Part shown: piece after piece, positions 53,080 through 62,731 of the stretch | Numbering within the stretch: position 1 is the first letter of the stretch | Layout: each line of letters begins with the position of its first letter | Origin: Photobacterium sp. TLY01 | Lineage (GTDB): Bacteria > Pseudomonadota > Gammaproteobacteria > Enterobacterales > Vibrionaceae | Direction: 5' to 3' | DNA length: 64,000 nucleotides | Assembly: GCF_021432065.1 (NCBI RefSeq) | Contig: NZ_CP090364.1 | Span: 62,001 to 126,000 of the forward strand | Program-made: the position numbers and the translations under genes | Notes under the pieces: model-generated | Database searches by the model: none | What the model saw: the letters and a program-made list of their open reading frames with translations, nothing else | What the model was told of the DNA's origin: nothing

Positions 53080-55536
53080 TTATCCGTCAGCGGAATCCGG
53101 CCCCGGTTCTTTTTTCTCTTCCCGGTTCATGACCGCCTGAATGGTCAGCTTCACTTCCGGAGAGACCAGATCGGCCAGCAGATCGGCCAGGCTGGCGACC
53201 GGACGGGACACGGCATGGTTGTCTTCATTCAGATAGCCTTCCTGGCGCAGGGTTTTGACCATGGCAGAGAAGACACCTTTATCGAAGAACTCAGGCGCAT
53301 TGATGCCGTGCAGGCGGCTCAGACGCTGTGCCATCATCTGGCTTTGCTGTTCCAGATCGCTCTTCATCAGCTGAGGTTCGCTGCGTAGCAGGGTCAGGGC
53401 AATGGCGTAGCGCTGCAAGGTTTCAGTAATGGTATTGCCCAGTAACTGAAGCGGCCCGATACGGACACTGTTCAGCGACAATTCATTGCCGTCGCTCAGG
53501 ATCAGCCGCTGACGGATCAGCTCATCTATCCAAGCATCAATCGCTTCCGGTAAATCGGCCCAGTCAAAACGCAGGTAAAGCTCTGCCTTCAAAAACGGAT
53601 ATAACAGGCTGATCTGACGATGCATTTCGGCCCGGCTCAGGCGCTGGTGCGAGACGACTATGTGGGCAATCAGCGAAGGCAGCGCAAACAGGTGGATGAT
53701 GTTGTTGCGGTAATAGGTCATCAGCAGGGACTGCTGGCGATCCAGCGACACGATATCGCCCAGGCTGTCGCGCTCAACCATGAACTTGTCCATGCTGATC
53801 GCATGTTCAACCAGCTCAGCCGCGGTATCCGACGGCTGGGTACAGTCTGACGAGTAGGGCGTGTTACGCAGCAACTGCAGGTAGCAGTCAATCTGTTGCT
53901 CCAGCTCTTCGCGGCTCAGTGCCCGCTGGCGGGAGGCCAGCAAGGCCAGCGCACACAGGGTCAGGCCGTTGGTCGCCGCGGCATCATTGATGTGGGTCAT
54001 CATTTTATCGGCCAGACTGTTGACCACAGGATTGAGCCATTGCGGACGGGCCGGTTCGATCGGGTCGATATGCTGACGCCACTCGGGAACCTGTTCGTTC
54101 AGATAATGGTTGAGCGGAATGGGTTCGCCGAAGTTGACGTAACCCTGGCCAAAGTTGCGCAGTTTACGCAAGGTGCGCAGTACCTGACCCAGGCTTTCTT
54201 TTTCTTTGCGCTTGCCACGCAGCTCTTTGGCGTAAGTGGCCACTTCCATCACGTGCTCGTAGCCAATATACACAGGCACCAGAGTAACCGGGCGGTTGAG
54301 GCCGCGCAGCATGGCCTGAATGGTCATCGACAGCATGCCGGTTTTCGGTGCCAGCAAACGACCGGTCCGGGAGCGGCCGCCTTCACTGAAATATTCCACC
54401 GAGTAACCTTTGGCAAACAGCTCGCCGAGATATTCGCGAAACACAGTGGAATAGAGACGGTTGCCTTTAAAGCTGCGACGAATGAAGAACGCGCCGCCAC
54501 GGCGGAAAATCGGCCCGGCCGGGAAAAAATTCAGGTTAATTCCGGCCGCAATGTGCGGCGGCACCATACCTTCCTGATAAAGCACATAAGACAGCAACAG
54601 GTAATCCATATGACTGCGGTGGCATGGGACATAGACAATCTCATGGCCATCCTGCGCGAGTTGCCGGACTCGCTGAGCATTGCTGACATTGATCCCTTTA
54701 TAGAGCCGGTTCCATAACCAGCTCAGGAAGCGATCGCCGTGACGCACCAGGCTATAGGAGAAGTCGGCCGCAATTTCTTCCATCATATCAATGGCTTCTT
54801 TACGGACTTTTTCCAGGGGTACATCCCGGCTTTCCGCTTCTTCGCGGACCACTTTGTCGATCGCTTTGGAAGCCAGCAGGCGGTTAAACAGCGCCTGACG
54901 TTGCGGCAGACGAGGACCGGCCGCAGCCAGCTTCTGACGGGAGAAGTGGATCTTGGCCACCCGGGCCAGTTTGTTGGCAATGGCGTTATCTGTGCCATGT
55001 TTATCGGCCATAAAGCGCAAGGACATGGTCGGGCTGAGGCGGACCATGCAATCCCGGCCCTGTGCCAGCACGGCGAAGCATTTTTCCGGGCCGTTTAAGG
55101 CTTTCAGTATTGGCTTTTGCTCCCCTTCAGTACCGGGTTTTCGTCCCCATAAAACCGAAGCGGGCAACAGCTGAACGTCCAGTTGCGGATCGGCTTTATG
55201 GGCCGCCAGTAAGTCGGTAAACAGCGTGAGGGAGCTGGCCGGTAACTGGCCGTCACTGCCGAAAATACTCGGGCTGTTGGCGACGAAAACATGGCGGGGA
55301 AATACCTGGCCATTGATGACGACAGATTCCAGCGGATCGGGCAGTCCCAGGGCTTTGGCTGCCGCACTCAGAGTCAGCAGATCGGTCTGCGAGCTGAAAG
55401 GCAGGGTATAGATAATAGGGCGGTCGAGATCCAGTTCCAGTTCAGAAACCGGGTCGGACGGAATGGTACGGGTCTTCACCAGTAAAGAAAGCGGCAAATT
55501 CAGAAGACTTTGCGAATATTTCTGCCAACGTGACAT
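53080..55536 (-). CDS. plsB: Glycerol-3-phosphate 1-O-acyltransferase PlsB
   Basis: An 818-residue inner-membrane acyltransferase that starts phospholipid synthesis from glycerol-3-phosphate and acyl-CoA/ACP. The catalytic HX4D box is in [22 protein letters not shown] (about residue 305), with [18 protein letters not shown] and [13 protein letters not shown] as the following motifs. The start [21 protein letters not shown] at 55536 matches the family; a longer frame to 55671 is rejected. Divergent from lexA across 220 bp, as in E. coli. Confidence 0.97.
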   Translation of the reverse strand: MSRWQKYSQSLLNLPLSLLVKTRTIPSDPVSELELDLDRPIIYTLPFSSQTDLLTLSAAAKALGLPDPLESVVINGQVFPRHVFVANSPSIFGSDGQLPASSLTLFTDLLAAHKADPQLDVQLLPASVLWGRKPGTEGEQKPILKALNGPEKCFAVLAQGRDCMVRLSPTMSLRFMADKHGTDNAIANKLARVAKIHFSRQKLAAAGPRLPQRQALFNRLLASKAIDKVVREEAESRDVPLEKVRKEAIDMMEEIAADFSYSLVRHGDRFLSWLWNRLYKGINVSNAQRVRQLAQDGHEIVYVPCHRSHMDYLLLSYVLYQEGMVPPHIAAGINLNFFPAGPIFRRGGAFFIRRSFKGNRLYSTVFREYLGELFAKGYSVEYFSEGGRSRTGRLLAPKTGMLSMTIQAMLRGLNRPVTLVPVYIGYEHVMEVATYAKELRGKRKEKESLGQVLRTLRKLRNFGQGYVNFGEPIPLNHYLNEQVPEWRQHIDPIEPARPQWLNPVVNSLADKMMTHINDAAATNGLTLCALALLASRQRALSREELEQQIDCYLQLLRNTPYSSDCTQPSDTAAELVEHAISMDKFMVERDSLGDIVSLDRQQSLLMTYYRNNIIHLFALPSLIAHIVVSHQRLSRAEMHRQISLLYPFLKAELYLRFDWADLPEAIDAWIDELIRQRLILSDGNELSLNSVRIGPLQLLGNTITETLQRYAIALTLLRSEPQLMKSDLEQQSQMMAQRLSRLHGINAPEFFDKGVFSAMVKTLRQEGYLNEDNHAVSRPVASLADLLADLVSPEVKLTIQAVMNREEKKEPGPDSADG

Positions 55537-55712
55537 GTGTATAACGAGCCTCGAAATCTTAATGCGTGGCAAGGATAGCAGAAAACAGGCCGGGTATTGC
55601 TGCGAAAAATACGACACAGGAGGGGAAAGCGTAAAATTTTGTTCCCAGAGATGATGGCCGGCCCGGCACAATCAGCATTTCATTGAATAGAGTCTTTTCA
55701 AAACCCTGAACA

Positions 55713-55748
55713 CTGGATATACTCACAGTGAACTGTATAAAAAGACAG
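55713..55748 (+). promoter_or_regulatory. Two LexA boxes upstream of lexA
   Basis: CTGGATATACTCACAG (55713-55728) has one change from CTGT-N8-ACAG; CTGTATAAAAAGACAG (55733-55748) is a perfect match. Twin SOS boxes just before lexA match the E. coli autoregulated promoter. Confidence 0.92.
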
Positions 55749-55756
55749 GGTATGTC

Positions 55757-56377
55757 ATGAAGCCGTTAACGCCACGCCAACAAGAAGTCTTTGATTTGAT
55801 CAAAGCAAAAATTGAAGAAGCCGGTATGCCGCCGACCCGGGCGGAAATTGCCCGTGAACTGGGATTCCGTTCTGCCAACGCGGCAGAGGAGCATTTAAAA
55901 GCGCTGGCTCGTAAGCAGGTGATTGAAATAGTACCGGGTGCATCACGCGGTATTCGCCTGCTGGTGAATGATGAGGATACACAGGAAAGTGGTCTGCCGC
56001 TCATCGGGCGTGTGGCTGCCGGAGAGCCGATCCTGGCTCAGGAGCATGTGGAAACCCATTACGATGTTGACCCGTCCATGTTTAAACCGCAGGCCGATTT
56101 CCTGCTGCGGGTGAATGGCATGAGCATGAAAGACATCGGGATCATGGATGGCGATTTACTGGCGGTGCATAAAACCCAGGATGTTCGCAACGGCCAGGTG
56201 GTGGTGGCCCGTGTCGATGACGATGTGACGGTCAAACGTCTTGAAAAGAAAGGCTCTCAGGTTTATCTGCATGCTGAAAACGATGAGTTTGCACCGATTG
56301 TGGTGGATTTGACTCAGCAGCATCTGACCATTGAAGGCATTGCTGTGGGTGTAATTCGTAACGGTGATTGGGGCTGA
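55757..56377 (+). CDS. lexA: SOS repressor LexA
   Basis: A 206-residue SOS repressor. The N-terminal winged helix ([57 protein letters not shown]) binds SOS boxes; the self-cleavage bond is Ala88-Gly89 in GRVAAGEP, with catalytic Ser123 (GMSMKDIG) and Lys160 (VTVKRL). All autoproteolysis residues are intact. Preceded by two SOS boxes. Confidence 0.98.
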   Translation: MKPLTPRQQEVFDLIKAKIEEAGMPPTRAEIARELGFRSANAAEEHLKALARKQVIEIVPGASRGIRLLVNDEDTQESGLPLIGRVAAGEPILAQEHVETHYDVDPSMFKPQADFLLRVNGMSMKDIGIMDGDLLAVHKTQDVRNGQVVVARVDDDVTVKRLEKKGSQVYLHAENDEFAPIVVDLTQQHLTIEGIAVGVIRNGDWG

Positions 56378-56416
56378 TGCCTGATCGATGTAAAGGGCAA
56401 CGAATCCTTTGCAATA

Positions 56417-56435
56417 GTTAATGATAGTCATTATC
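56417..56435 (+). promoter_or_regulatory. Fur box upstream of the methyltransferase gene
   Basis: GTTAATGATAGTCATTATC agrees with the Fur consensus GATAATGATAATCATTATC at 17 of 19 positions and lies 23 bp before the methyltransferase start, over the likely promoter. The gene is therefore probably induced by iron limitation. Confidence 0.85.
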
Positions 56436-56458
56436 ATCAAAGTATCACCTTGTAGACG

Positions 56459-57265
56459 ATGACGACTATGACGAAATCTGCCCGCTATCATATTCCGGCT
56501 GCACTCTTGCAGCCGCTCTGGCTGCGCAGCCGCGAGAGTCTGGCTGACGGTGGCTTGATTTACGATCCCTTAGCTGCTGCGGCCTGCCAGCAATGTCATC
56601 TGGCGCCCGATTGCCTGGTCGGTAATGTCGATCAGCACCAGTTGCTGCACGCAACCCTGACCCTCTTGGTGGATCAGCGGGTACAGCATTTCCTGCGTCG
56701 TTTTCCGAATGGGCATGTCATCAATGTCGGAGCCGGGCTGGATACCCGTTTCTATCGTCTGGATAACGGCCGGTGCCGCTGGCTGGAGCTGGATTGTGAT
56801 GAGAACCTGCTGTGGCGGCAAAAGTTGTTCCATGCCAGTGAACGGTATCGGATGCGGCCGGGCTCTGTGACCGACTTGAGTTGGTTATCCCAGCTGCCGA
56901 CCTCTTTTTCCTCGCCGGTGATGCTGGTCTGTGATCAGGCGTTGTTGCAGATTTCTGCGCAGGAAGTGGCGAAATTTGTCCAGCGGGTGGGTTGTCATTT
57001 CAATCAGCTGGAATTGTGCCTTGTGCTGGCCGGCGATCGCTGTGACAGCGGTCTGGGTCATAAATTAGGGACGCAGGCTTATGCTCACGGCTTTGAAGAT
57101 CCGGCCCGCCAGTTACTGCAATGGCTGCCTTGGGCCGAGCAAATCTCCAGTCATTCGCCACTGACTGTCCCTTGTCCGCGCTGGCGTCCCTGGCAGCGAT
57201 GGTTGTCCCATTTGCCTTCGTTCGGCCACAGGCTGACGCCTGTGGTGTCGCATCTGCGTTATTAA
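56459..57265 (+). CDS. Class I SAM methyltransferase (LCMT/TcmP type), iron-regulated
   Basis: A 268-residue methyltransferase. The SAM-binding motif is VINVGAGLDTRFYRLDNGRCRWLELDCDE, typical of the leucine carboxyl/PPM methyltransferase group; the N-terminal IYDPLAAAACQQC and a later LVLAGDRCDSGLGHKLGTQAY are also family-like. It has several cysteines near the N-terminus. A 17/19 Fur box precedes it, and similar genes in vibrios often accompany iron uptake. The acceptor is unknown. ATG 56459 or ATG 56468 may be the start. Confidence 0.85.
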   Translation: MTTMTKSARYHIPAALLQPLWLRSRESLADGGLIYDPLAAAACQQCHLAPDCLVGNVDQHQLLHATLTLLVDQRVQHFLRRFPNGHVINVGAGLDTRFYRLDNGRCRWLELDCDENLLWRQKLFHASERYRMRPGSVTDLSWLSQLPTSFSSPVMLVCDQALLQISAQEVAKFVQRVGCHFNQLELCLVLAGDRCDSGLGHKLGTQAYAHGFEDPARQLLQWLPWAEQISSHSPLTVPCPRWRPWQRWLSHLPSFGHRLTPVVSHLRY

Positions 57266-57314
57266 GCACCGCACTTTTTTCTGTCTATCTGCTGATCTGT
57301 CCGCTCTGTCGACC

Positions 57315-57345
57315 AGCGCCCATTTCTGACGGGCGTTGACTTTTT
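57315..57345 (+). terminator. Weak terminator after the methyltransferase gene
   Basis: CGCCC/GGGCG with a 9-base loop and TGACTTTTT after it. Weak stem, but correctly placed 50 bp past the stop. Confidence 0.4.
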
Positions 57346-57521
57346 CTCACTCAAATTTTTGTTCATTCCGGCAAATCTGTCCTAAGTTAAATGTAAACAA
57401 GCTGTTATAGCTATATTTGCGCTGATTAGGGAATCCTGGCTGAGACAGGTGTCTGTTGTCTCCGGCGTGGGACGGTAACTGGCACTTGACTGTCAGGGCG
57501 ACTGAGGGAGGGATCCACGGC

Positions 57522-58667
57522 ATGATGCGGCAATGGTTTTATGGATTATTGGGCTGGCTGAGTTTGCCTGTATGGGCAGAAACCCAGTCGATGCCGCTGA
57601 ATATGACTCAGGGTGTCACCGGGGTGAGTCAGCAGGTCTACTCACTGCATATGACGATTTTTTATATCTGTGTCGCGATTGGTATCGTGGTCTTCGGCGT
57701 GATGTTCTGGGCCATTATTCACCACCGGAAGTCACGGGGCGCGGTGGCGGCTTCTTTCCATGAAAGTACCAAGGTGGAACTGCTCTGGACCCTGATTCCT
57801 TTTGTCATTCTGATTGTGATGGCTATTCCGGCCACCAAAACCCTGCTGGCGATGGAAGATACCTCGCAATCGGATATCACGATTCAGATCACCGGTTCGC
57901 AGTGGAAGTGGCATTATCGCTATTTCGGCGAAGATGTTGAATTTTACTCCAACTTAGCCACCTCTCAGGCGCAAATTAACAATGAACGGCAAAAGCGCGA
58001 TAACTATTTGCTGGAAGTGGATCATCCGCTGGTGGTGCCTGTCGGCCAAAAAATCCGCTTTCTGATGACCTCACAGGATGTGATTCATTCCTGGTGGGTC
58101 CCTGCGTTTGCCGTCAAGAAAGACGCCAACCCCGGTTTCATCAATGAAGCCTGGACCAAGATCGATAAACCAGGGATCTACCGCGGGCAATGTGCTGAGC
58201 TGTGCGGCAAGGATCATGGCTTTATGCCGATCGTGGTGATTGCCAAACCGCAGGCTGATTTTGAGGAATGGCTGCAGGTCACCAAAACTGCCCAGCGCGA
58301 AGCGAAAGCGGAAGAGCTGCGTCTGCTGGACATGCAAATGCCCATGGAGGAGCTGATGGCGATGGGAGAGAGCGTCTACAACACCCGTTGTGCTGTGTGT
58401 CACCAGGTCAATGGCCAGGGGTTACCGGGCGCCTTCCCTGCACTGGCCGGGACAGGCATTTCGGTTGACCCGGAAAAAAAACTGGAACACATCAGCGTAG
58501 TGGTTCACGGACGTAACGGGACGGCAATGCAGGCGTTCGGCCCGCAACTGAGCCTGAAGGAGCTGGCATCTGTCATTACCTATGAGCGCAATGCCTGGGG
58601 TAACAATACCGGTGATATGGTTCAGGCCGCAGAAGTGCAGGCAGTTCTTAAGGGCGAGCAGCTTTAG
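57522..58667 (+). CDS. coxB: Cytochrome c oxidase subunit II with haem c domain
   Basis: A 381-residue subunit of the aa3-type oxidase. A signal/first helix and two membrane helices precede the cupredoxin domain: the CuA site has Cys224 and Cys228 in GQCAELCGKDHGFM, with HSWWVPAF upstream. A C-terminal cytochrome c domain has CAVCH (Cys290, Cys293, His294) and a later Met. Receives electrons from cytochrome c. The ATG at 57522 follows GGGAGGG. First gene of the cox operon. Confidence 0.95.
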   Translation: MMRQWFYGLLGWLSLPVWAETQSMPLNMTQGVTGVSQQVYSLHMTIFYICVAIGIVVFGVMFWAIIHHRKSRGAVAASFHESTKVELLWTLIPFVILIVMAIPATKTLLAMEDTSQSDITIQITGSQWKWHYRYFGEDVEFYSNLATSQAQINNERQKRDNYLLEVDHPLVVPVGQKIRFLMTSQDVIHSWWVPAFAVKKDANPGFINEAWTKIDKPGIYRGQCAELCGKDHGFMPIVVIAKPQADFEEWLQVTKTAQREAKAEELRLLDMQMPMEELMAMGESVYNTRCAVCHQVNGQGLPGAFPALAGTGISVDPEKKLEHISVVVHGRNGTAMQAFGPQLSLKELASVITYERNAWGNNTGDMVQAAEVQAVLKGEQL

Positions 58668-58680
58668 GGAGTAACAGGTC

Positions 58681-60285
58681 ATGACGGACATGATGCGTGA
58701 ACAGACAGTGGAAGAGACCAGCCATACTGAGCATGATGCACACCATCATCAAAGTGGCATCAAACGCTGGCTGTTTACTACCAACCATAAGGATATCGGA
58801 AGCCTGTACCTGATGTTCAGCTTCACCATGTTCCTGATTGGTGGGGCGATGGCGATGGTGATCCGGGCGGAGTTGTTCCAGCCTGGCTTGCAACTGGTGG
58901 AGCCGAACTTCTTTAACCAGATGACCACAGTCCATGGCCTGATCATGGTCTTTGGTGCTGTCATGCCTGCCTTTACCGGGCTGGCGAACTGGATGGTGCC
59001 GCTGATGATCGGGGCGCCGGATATGGCACTGCCGCGGATGAATAACTGGAGTTTCTGGATTCTGCCGTTTGCGTTTGCCATGCTGCTGGCGTCATTGTTC
59101 ATGGAAGGCGGCGGCCCGAACTTTGGCTGGACTTTCTATGCGCCGCTCTCGACGACTTACAGTCCGCAGAGCACCGGCTTGTTTGTCTTCTCGATTCATA
59201 TCATGGGGATCAGTTCCATCATGGGGGCGATTAATGTCATCGTCACGATCATGAACTTGCGTGCGCCCGGCATGACCTACATGAAGATGCCGCTGTTTGT
59301 CTGGACCTGGTTAATCACGGCATTTTTGCTGATCGCTGTGATGCCGGTGCTGGCCGGGGCGGTTACTATGGTGCTGACCGACAAATACTTTGGTACCAGT
59401 TTCTTTGATGCCGCCGGTGGCGGGGATCCTGTGATGTTCCAGCATATTTTCTGGTTCTTCGGTCACCCGGAAGTGTACATCATGATTTTGCCGAGTTTCG
59501 GTATCGTTTCGGCCATTATCCCGGCATTTTCTCGCAAAAGGCTGTTTGGCTACAGCTCGATGGTGTACGCCACGGCATCGATTGCCGGTCTGAGTTTCCT
59601 GGTGTGGGCCCACCACATGTTTACCACGGGGATGCCGGTGGCCGCCGAGTTGTTTTTCATGTACTGCACCATGCTGATCTCGGTGCCGACCGGGGTAAAA
59701 GTGTTTAACTGGGTGGCGACCATGTGGCGGGGATCGCTGACCTTTGAGGTGCCGATGCTGTTTGCCATTGCCTTCATTATTCTCTTTACCATAGGCGGTT
59801 TCTCCGGCCTGATGCTGGCGATCACCCCGGCAGACTTCCAATACCACGATACCTATTTTGTGGTGGCTCATTTCCATTACGTGCTGGTATCAGGCGCGAT
59901 CTTCTCCATCATGGCCGCAGCTTATTACTGGCTGCCGAAATGGACGGGGCATATGTTCGATGAACGTCTGGCGAAATGGCATTTCTGGTGTTCTGTAATC
60001 TCGGTCAACATCCTTTTCTTCCCGATGCATTTCCTGGGACTGGCTGGGATGCCGCGCCGGATTCCGGATTATGCGCTGCAGTTTGCTGATGTGAACGCCA
60101 TCGTCAGTATTGGTGGTTTTCTCTTTGGTCTGTCGCAGCTGATTTTCCTGGCGGTCGTGGTGAAGTGTGTGCGAGGTGGTGAACCGGCAGCTGCGAAACC
60201 CTGGGACGGTGCCGAAGGACTGGAATGGACAGTGCCTTCTCCGGCGCCACATCATACTTTCTCCACGCCACCTAAGGTGGACTAA
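58681..60285 (+). CDS. coxA: Cytochrome c oxidase subunit I
   Basis: A 534-residue catalytic subunit with twelve helices, holding haem a, haem a3 and CuB. Ligand motifs include FFGHPEVYIMILPSFG (CuB His and cross-linked Tyr), ALIFTIGGFSGLMLA-type region, HDTYFVVAHFHYVL with haem ligands. The N-terminal cytosolic tail is His-rich (HTEHDAHHHQ). GGGAGTAACAG before the ATG. Reduces oxygen to water and pumps protons. Confidence 0.97.
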   Translation: MTDMMREQTVEETSHTEHDAHHHQSGIKRWLFTTNHKDIGSLYLMFSFTMFLIGGAMAMVIRAELFQPGLQLVEPNFFNQMTTVHGLIMVFGAVMPAFTGLANWMVPLMIGAPDMALPRMNNWSFWILPFAFAMLLASLFMEGGGPNFGWTFYAPLSTTYSPQSTGLFVFSIHIMGISSIMGAINVIVTIMNLRAPGMTYMKMPLFVWTWLITAFLLIAVMPVLAGAVTMVLTDKYFGTSFFDAAGGGDPVMFQHIFWFFGHPEVYIMILPSFGIVSAIIPAFSRKRLFGYSSMVYATASIAGLSFLVWAHHMFTTGMPVAAELFFMYCTMLISVPTGVKVFNWVATMWRGSLTFEVPMLFAIAFIILFTIGGFSGLMLAITPADFQYHDTYFVVAHFHYVLVSGAIFSIMAAAYYWLPKWTGHMFDERLAKWHFWCSVISVNILFFPMHFLGLAGMPRRIPDYALQFADVNAIVSIGGFLFGLSQLIFLAVVVKCVRGGEPAAAKPWDGAEGLEWTVPSPAPHHTFSTPPKVD

Positions 60286-60294
60286 GGAGGCGAT

Positions 60295-60846
60295 ATGGCT
60301 CATGCCGATCAGGAAAAAGGCAAGAAGAAATCGTTGCTGTCGCTCATTGCCATGTCTTTGGGGATGTTTGGCTTCGCCTTTGCTCTGGTGCCGCTTTATG
60401 ACGTGTTTTGTGAAGTCACTGGCATCAATGGCAAAACATCCAACCAGGCCGCCATTGCCAGTGAGCAGGTCGATGACAAACGCACTGTGACCGTGGAGTT
60501 CATGGCCTATATCAATCCGGGTATGGCCTGGCGGTTTGAACCGGAAGTGACCCGACTGGTGGTCCATCCGGGTGAAACCTACACAGTGCTGTATTCGGCC
60601 CAGAACCTGACGCAGACCGCCACAGTGGGCCAGGCGGTGCCGTCCGTCTCGCCGGGGCTGGGGGCGCAGTATTTCAATAAAATTGAATGTTTTTGCTTTA
60701 ACCGGCAACCACTGGCTGCCGGGGCGTCAGCAGAGCTGCCATTGCTCTTCTATATTGATCCCAAGTTGCCTGAGGACATCAATACACTGACACTGGCTTA
60801 TACCTTGTTTAACGCTCAGCCGGAACCTGCGGCGCAAACGCAATGA
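60295..60846 (+). CDS. ctaG: Cytochrome c oxidase assembly protein CtaG (Cox11)
   Basis: A 183-residue copper chaperone with one N-terminal helix and a periplasmic domain carrying the CFCF motif (KIECFCFNRQPL) that binds Cu(I). It delivers copper to CuB of CoxA. Follows coxA by 9 bp (GGAGG before the ATG). Confidence 0.95.
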   Translation: MAHADQEKGKKKSLLSLIAMSLGMFGFAFALVPLYDVFCEVTGINGKTSNQAAIASEQVDDKRTVTVEFMAYINPGMAWRFEPEVTRLVVHPGETYTVLYSAQNLTQTATVGQAVPSVSPGLGAQYFNKIECFCFNRQPLAAGASAELPLLFYIDPKLPEDINTLTLAYTLFNAQPEPAAQTQ

Positions 60847-60854
60847 GGTCGACC

Positions 60855-61757
60855 ATGGCGAATCCGTACACAGAACATGAGCAGTCCCTGAAACCTTCCC
60901 ATGAGCATTATTATGTACCGGCGGCCAGCGCCTGGCCGATAGTCGGAGCTGTCGCGCTTTTTTTAATCGCCATGGGCGCCGGTGCTACTGTTGGCGGACT
61001 GTTCGGTGGCAATGGTCCCTGGATTTTGATGAGCGGCGTGGGTCTGCTGCTGATCATGCTGGTGGGCTGGTTCCGCGATGTGATCCGCGAATCGATGACC
61101 GGCCTGTACAGCTCACAGATGGACCGCTCCTTTCGTCAGGGCATGAGCTGGTTCATTTTCTCGGAAGTGATGTTTTTTGCCGCTTTTTTCGGGGCTTTGT
61201 TCTATGCCCGGATGATCGCCGTGCCCTGGCTGGGCGGGGCAAGCAATAATGCGATGACAAACGAAGTGCTGTGGCCGGAATTTGTCGCCCACTGGCCACT
61301 GATCATAACCCCTGACGGCACAGAAACCCAGGCCATGGGGCCGCTGGGTCTGCCGCTCTACAACACTCTGATTCTGCTGACTTCTTCAGTGACCGTGCAT
61401 TTCGCCCATGTGGCGCTGGAAAAAGGGAACCGCCCGCGGCTGACGCTTTATCTGCTGTTGACCGTGCTGCTGGGTGGTTTGTTCGTCTACCTGCAGGGTG
61501 TCGAATATATCCACGCCTATCAAGACATGAATCTGACCTTGGATGCCGGGGTTTACGGCAATACCTTCTTTATGCTGACCGGTTTTCACGGCCTGCACGT
61601 GACGCTGGGTACCCTGATTCTGTTTATCGTCTGGCTGCGGGTGCTGAAAGGGCACTTTTCACCGGAGCAGCACTTTGCTTTTCAGGCCGGTGCCTGGTAC
61701 TGGCACTTTGTTGATGTGGTCTGGCTGGGGTTGTTTGTCTTTGTCTATATTCTCTGA
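60855..61757 (+). CDS. coxC: Cytochrome c oxidase subunit III
   Basis: A 300-residue membrane protein with seven helices: HEHYYVPAASAWPIVGAVALFLIAMGAGATVGG, MSWFIFSEVMFFAAFFGALFYAR and FMLTGFHGLHVTLGTLILFIVWLRV match subunit III. The ATG at 60855 (GAGG upstream) gives MANPYTEH; an overlapping ATG at 60843 is rejected. Stabilises subunit I. Confidence 0.96.
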   Translation: MANPYTEHEQSLKPSHEHYYVPAASAWPIVGAVALFLIAMGAGATVGGLFGGNGPWILMSGVGLLLIMLVGWFRDVIRESMTGLYSSQMDRSFRQGMSWFIFSEVMFFAAFFGALFYARMIAVPWLGGASNNAMTNEVLWPEFVAHWPLIITPDGTETQAMGPLGLPLYNTLILLTSSVTVHFAHVALEKGNRPRLTLYLLLTVLLGGLFVYLQGVEYIHAYQDMNLTLDAGVYGNTFFMLTGFHGLHVTLGTLILFIVWLRVLKGHFSPEQHFAFQAGAWYWHFVDVVWLGLFVFVYIL

Positions 61758-61774
61758 TGCCTTGTCCGAGGGCA

Positions 61775-61981
61775 TTAGAACGGCCGGGGATGCGGTTCAA
61801 TGAGACCCGTCGCCAGTGCCAGTAACAACAGGGCAAACAGCAGCACAGAAAACAGCACGCGCCGGCCAAGGTAGTGAGACATCGGCTTGCTTTGCTTGCC
61901 TTTCAGCATCACGGGCAAGGCACGAAACAGGTTAAACAGGATAAAGAACAGCAGGCAGACAATCAGGATTTTTAGCAACAT
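61775..61981 (-). CDS. DUF2909 twin-helix protein, opposite strand in the cox operon
   Basis: A 68-residue protein with two helices (LLKILIVCLLFFILFNLFRAL and RRVLFSVLLFALLLLALATGLI), matching DUF2909. It is transcribed against the cox operon, between coxC and surf1, a placement I recall from pseudomonads and other gammaproteobacteria. It may assist oxidase assembly; not established. Its start is 53 bp from the surf1 ATG, divergent. Confidence 0.85.
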   Translation of the reverse strand: MLLKILIVCLLFFILFNLFRALPVMLKGKQSKPMSHYLGRRVLFSVLLFALLLLALATGLIEPHPRPF

Positions 61982-62034
61982 GATAGCTCCGTGGTTGGCT
62001 GAATCAGGGCGTCAGGGACGAGGCACAGGACGCG

Positions 62035-62715
62035 ATGAGACGGACAGGTTTTATTCTTTTTACTTTGGTGGTCCTGTCGGTGTTGGTCAAGCTGGGAATG
62101 TGGCAGATCTCACGGGGACAGGAAAAAGAAACGCTGACAGCCGCATTGAAGCTCAGGGGAGAGCAGACCTTCTACAGTGTCGCCAGTCTGCCGGATGACC
62201 CTTTGTGGTACCGGGTCAGGCTCAGTGGAGAGTATGACCACAGCAAAGCTGTTTTACTGGATAACCAGCTGGATCGCGGCCGCCCGGGTTATCACTTGTT
62301 TTACCCGTTCCGGACCGAAAACGGCGCCTGGGTACTGGTGAACTTAGGTTGGTTGCCCGCCCCGCAATACCGGGATGAGTTACCTGTGCTGCCCGAATTT
62401 CACGGTCAGGTCATGCTGACGGGCATGATAGCGTCGCCGACGCAGCTTCCTGAGCTGAGCGAAACCGGGACAGAAAGCGGCTGGCCCAGGCGGGTGCAAA
62501 ACATCAAACCAGACGAACTGGCTGCGGCAACAGGATTGCCCTTGCCTGACTGGGTGATACAGATTGACCCGGATGACCCGCTGGCGTTGAAGCAGAACTG
62601 GCAGGCTGTCGTGATGGGGCCTGAAAAGCATTATGCCTATGCCGTGCAGTGGTTTTTGCTGGCGCTGGCGGTCGCCGGACTGGCCTGGTGGTGGCTGAAG
62701 CGCAGTACGCATTGA
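62035..62715 (+). CDS. SURF1-family oxidase assembly protein
   Basis: A 226-residue protein with a helix at each end (FILFTLVVLSVLVKLGMW; YAVQWFLLALAVAGLAWWWLKR) and a periplasmic domain with LRGEQTFYSVASLPDDPLWYRVRLSGEYDHSKAVLLDNQLDRGRPGYHLFYPF. SURF1 (Shy1) helps insert haem a into subunit I. Same strand as the cox genes. Confidence 0.94.
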   Translation: MRRTGFILFTLVVLSVLVKLGMWQISRGQEKETLTAALKLRGEQTFYSVASLPDDPLWYRVRLSGEYDHSKAVLLDNQLDRGRPGYHLFYPFRTENGAWVLVNLGWLPAPQYRDELPVLPEFHGQVMLTGMIASPTQLPELSETGTESGWPRRVQNIKPDELAAATGLPLPDWVIQIDPDDPLALKQNWQAVVMGPEKHYAYAVQWFLLALAVAGLAWWWLKRSTH

Positions 62716-62731
62716 TAAACAGGAGTCAGGG

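Noticed and set aside
53896..54717. 273-residue plus-strand frame inside plsB
   Set aside because: Antisense shadow of plsB without start signals.
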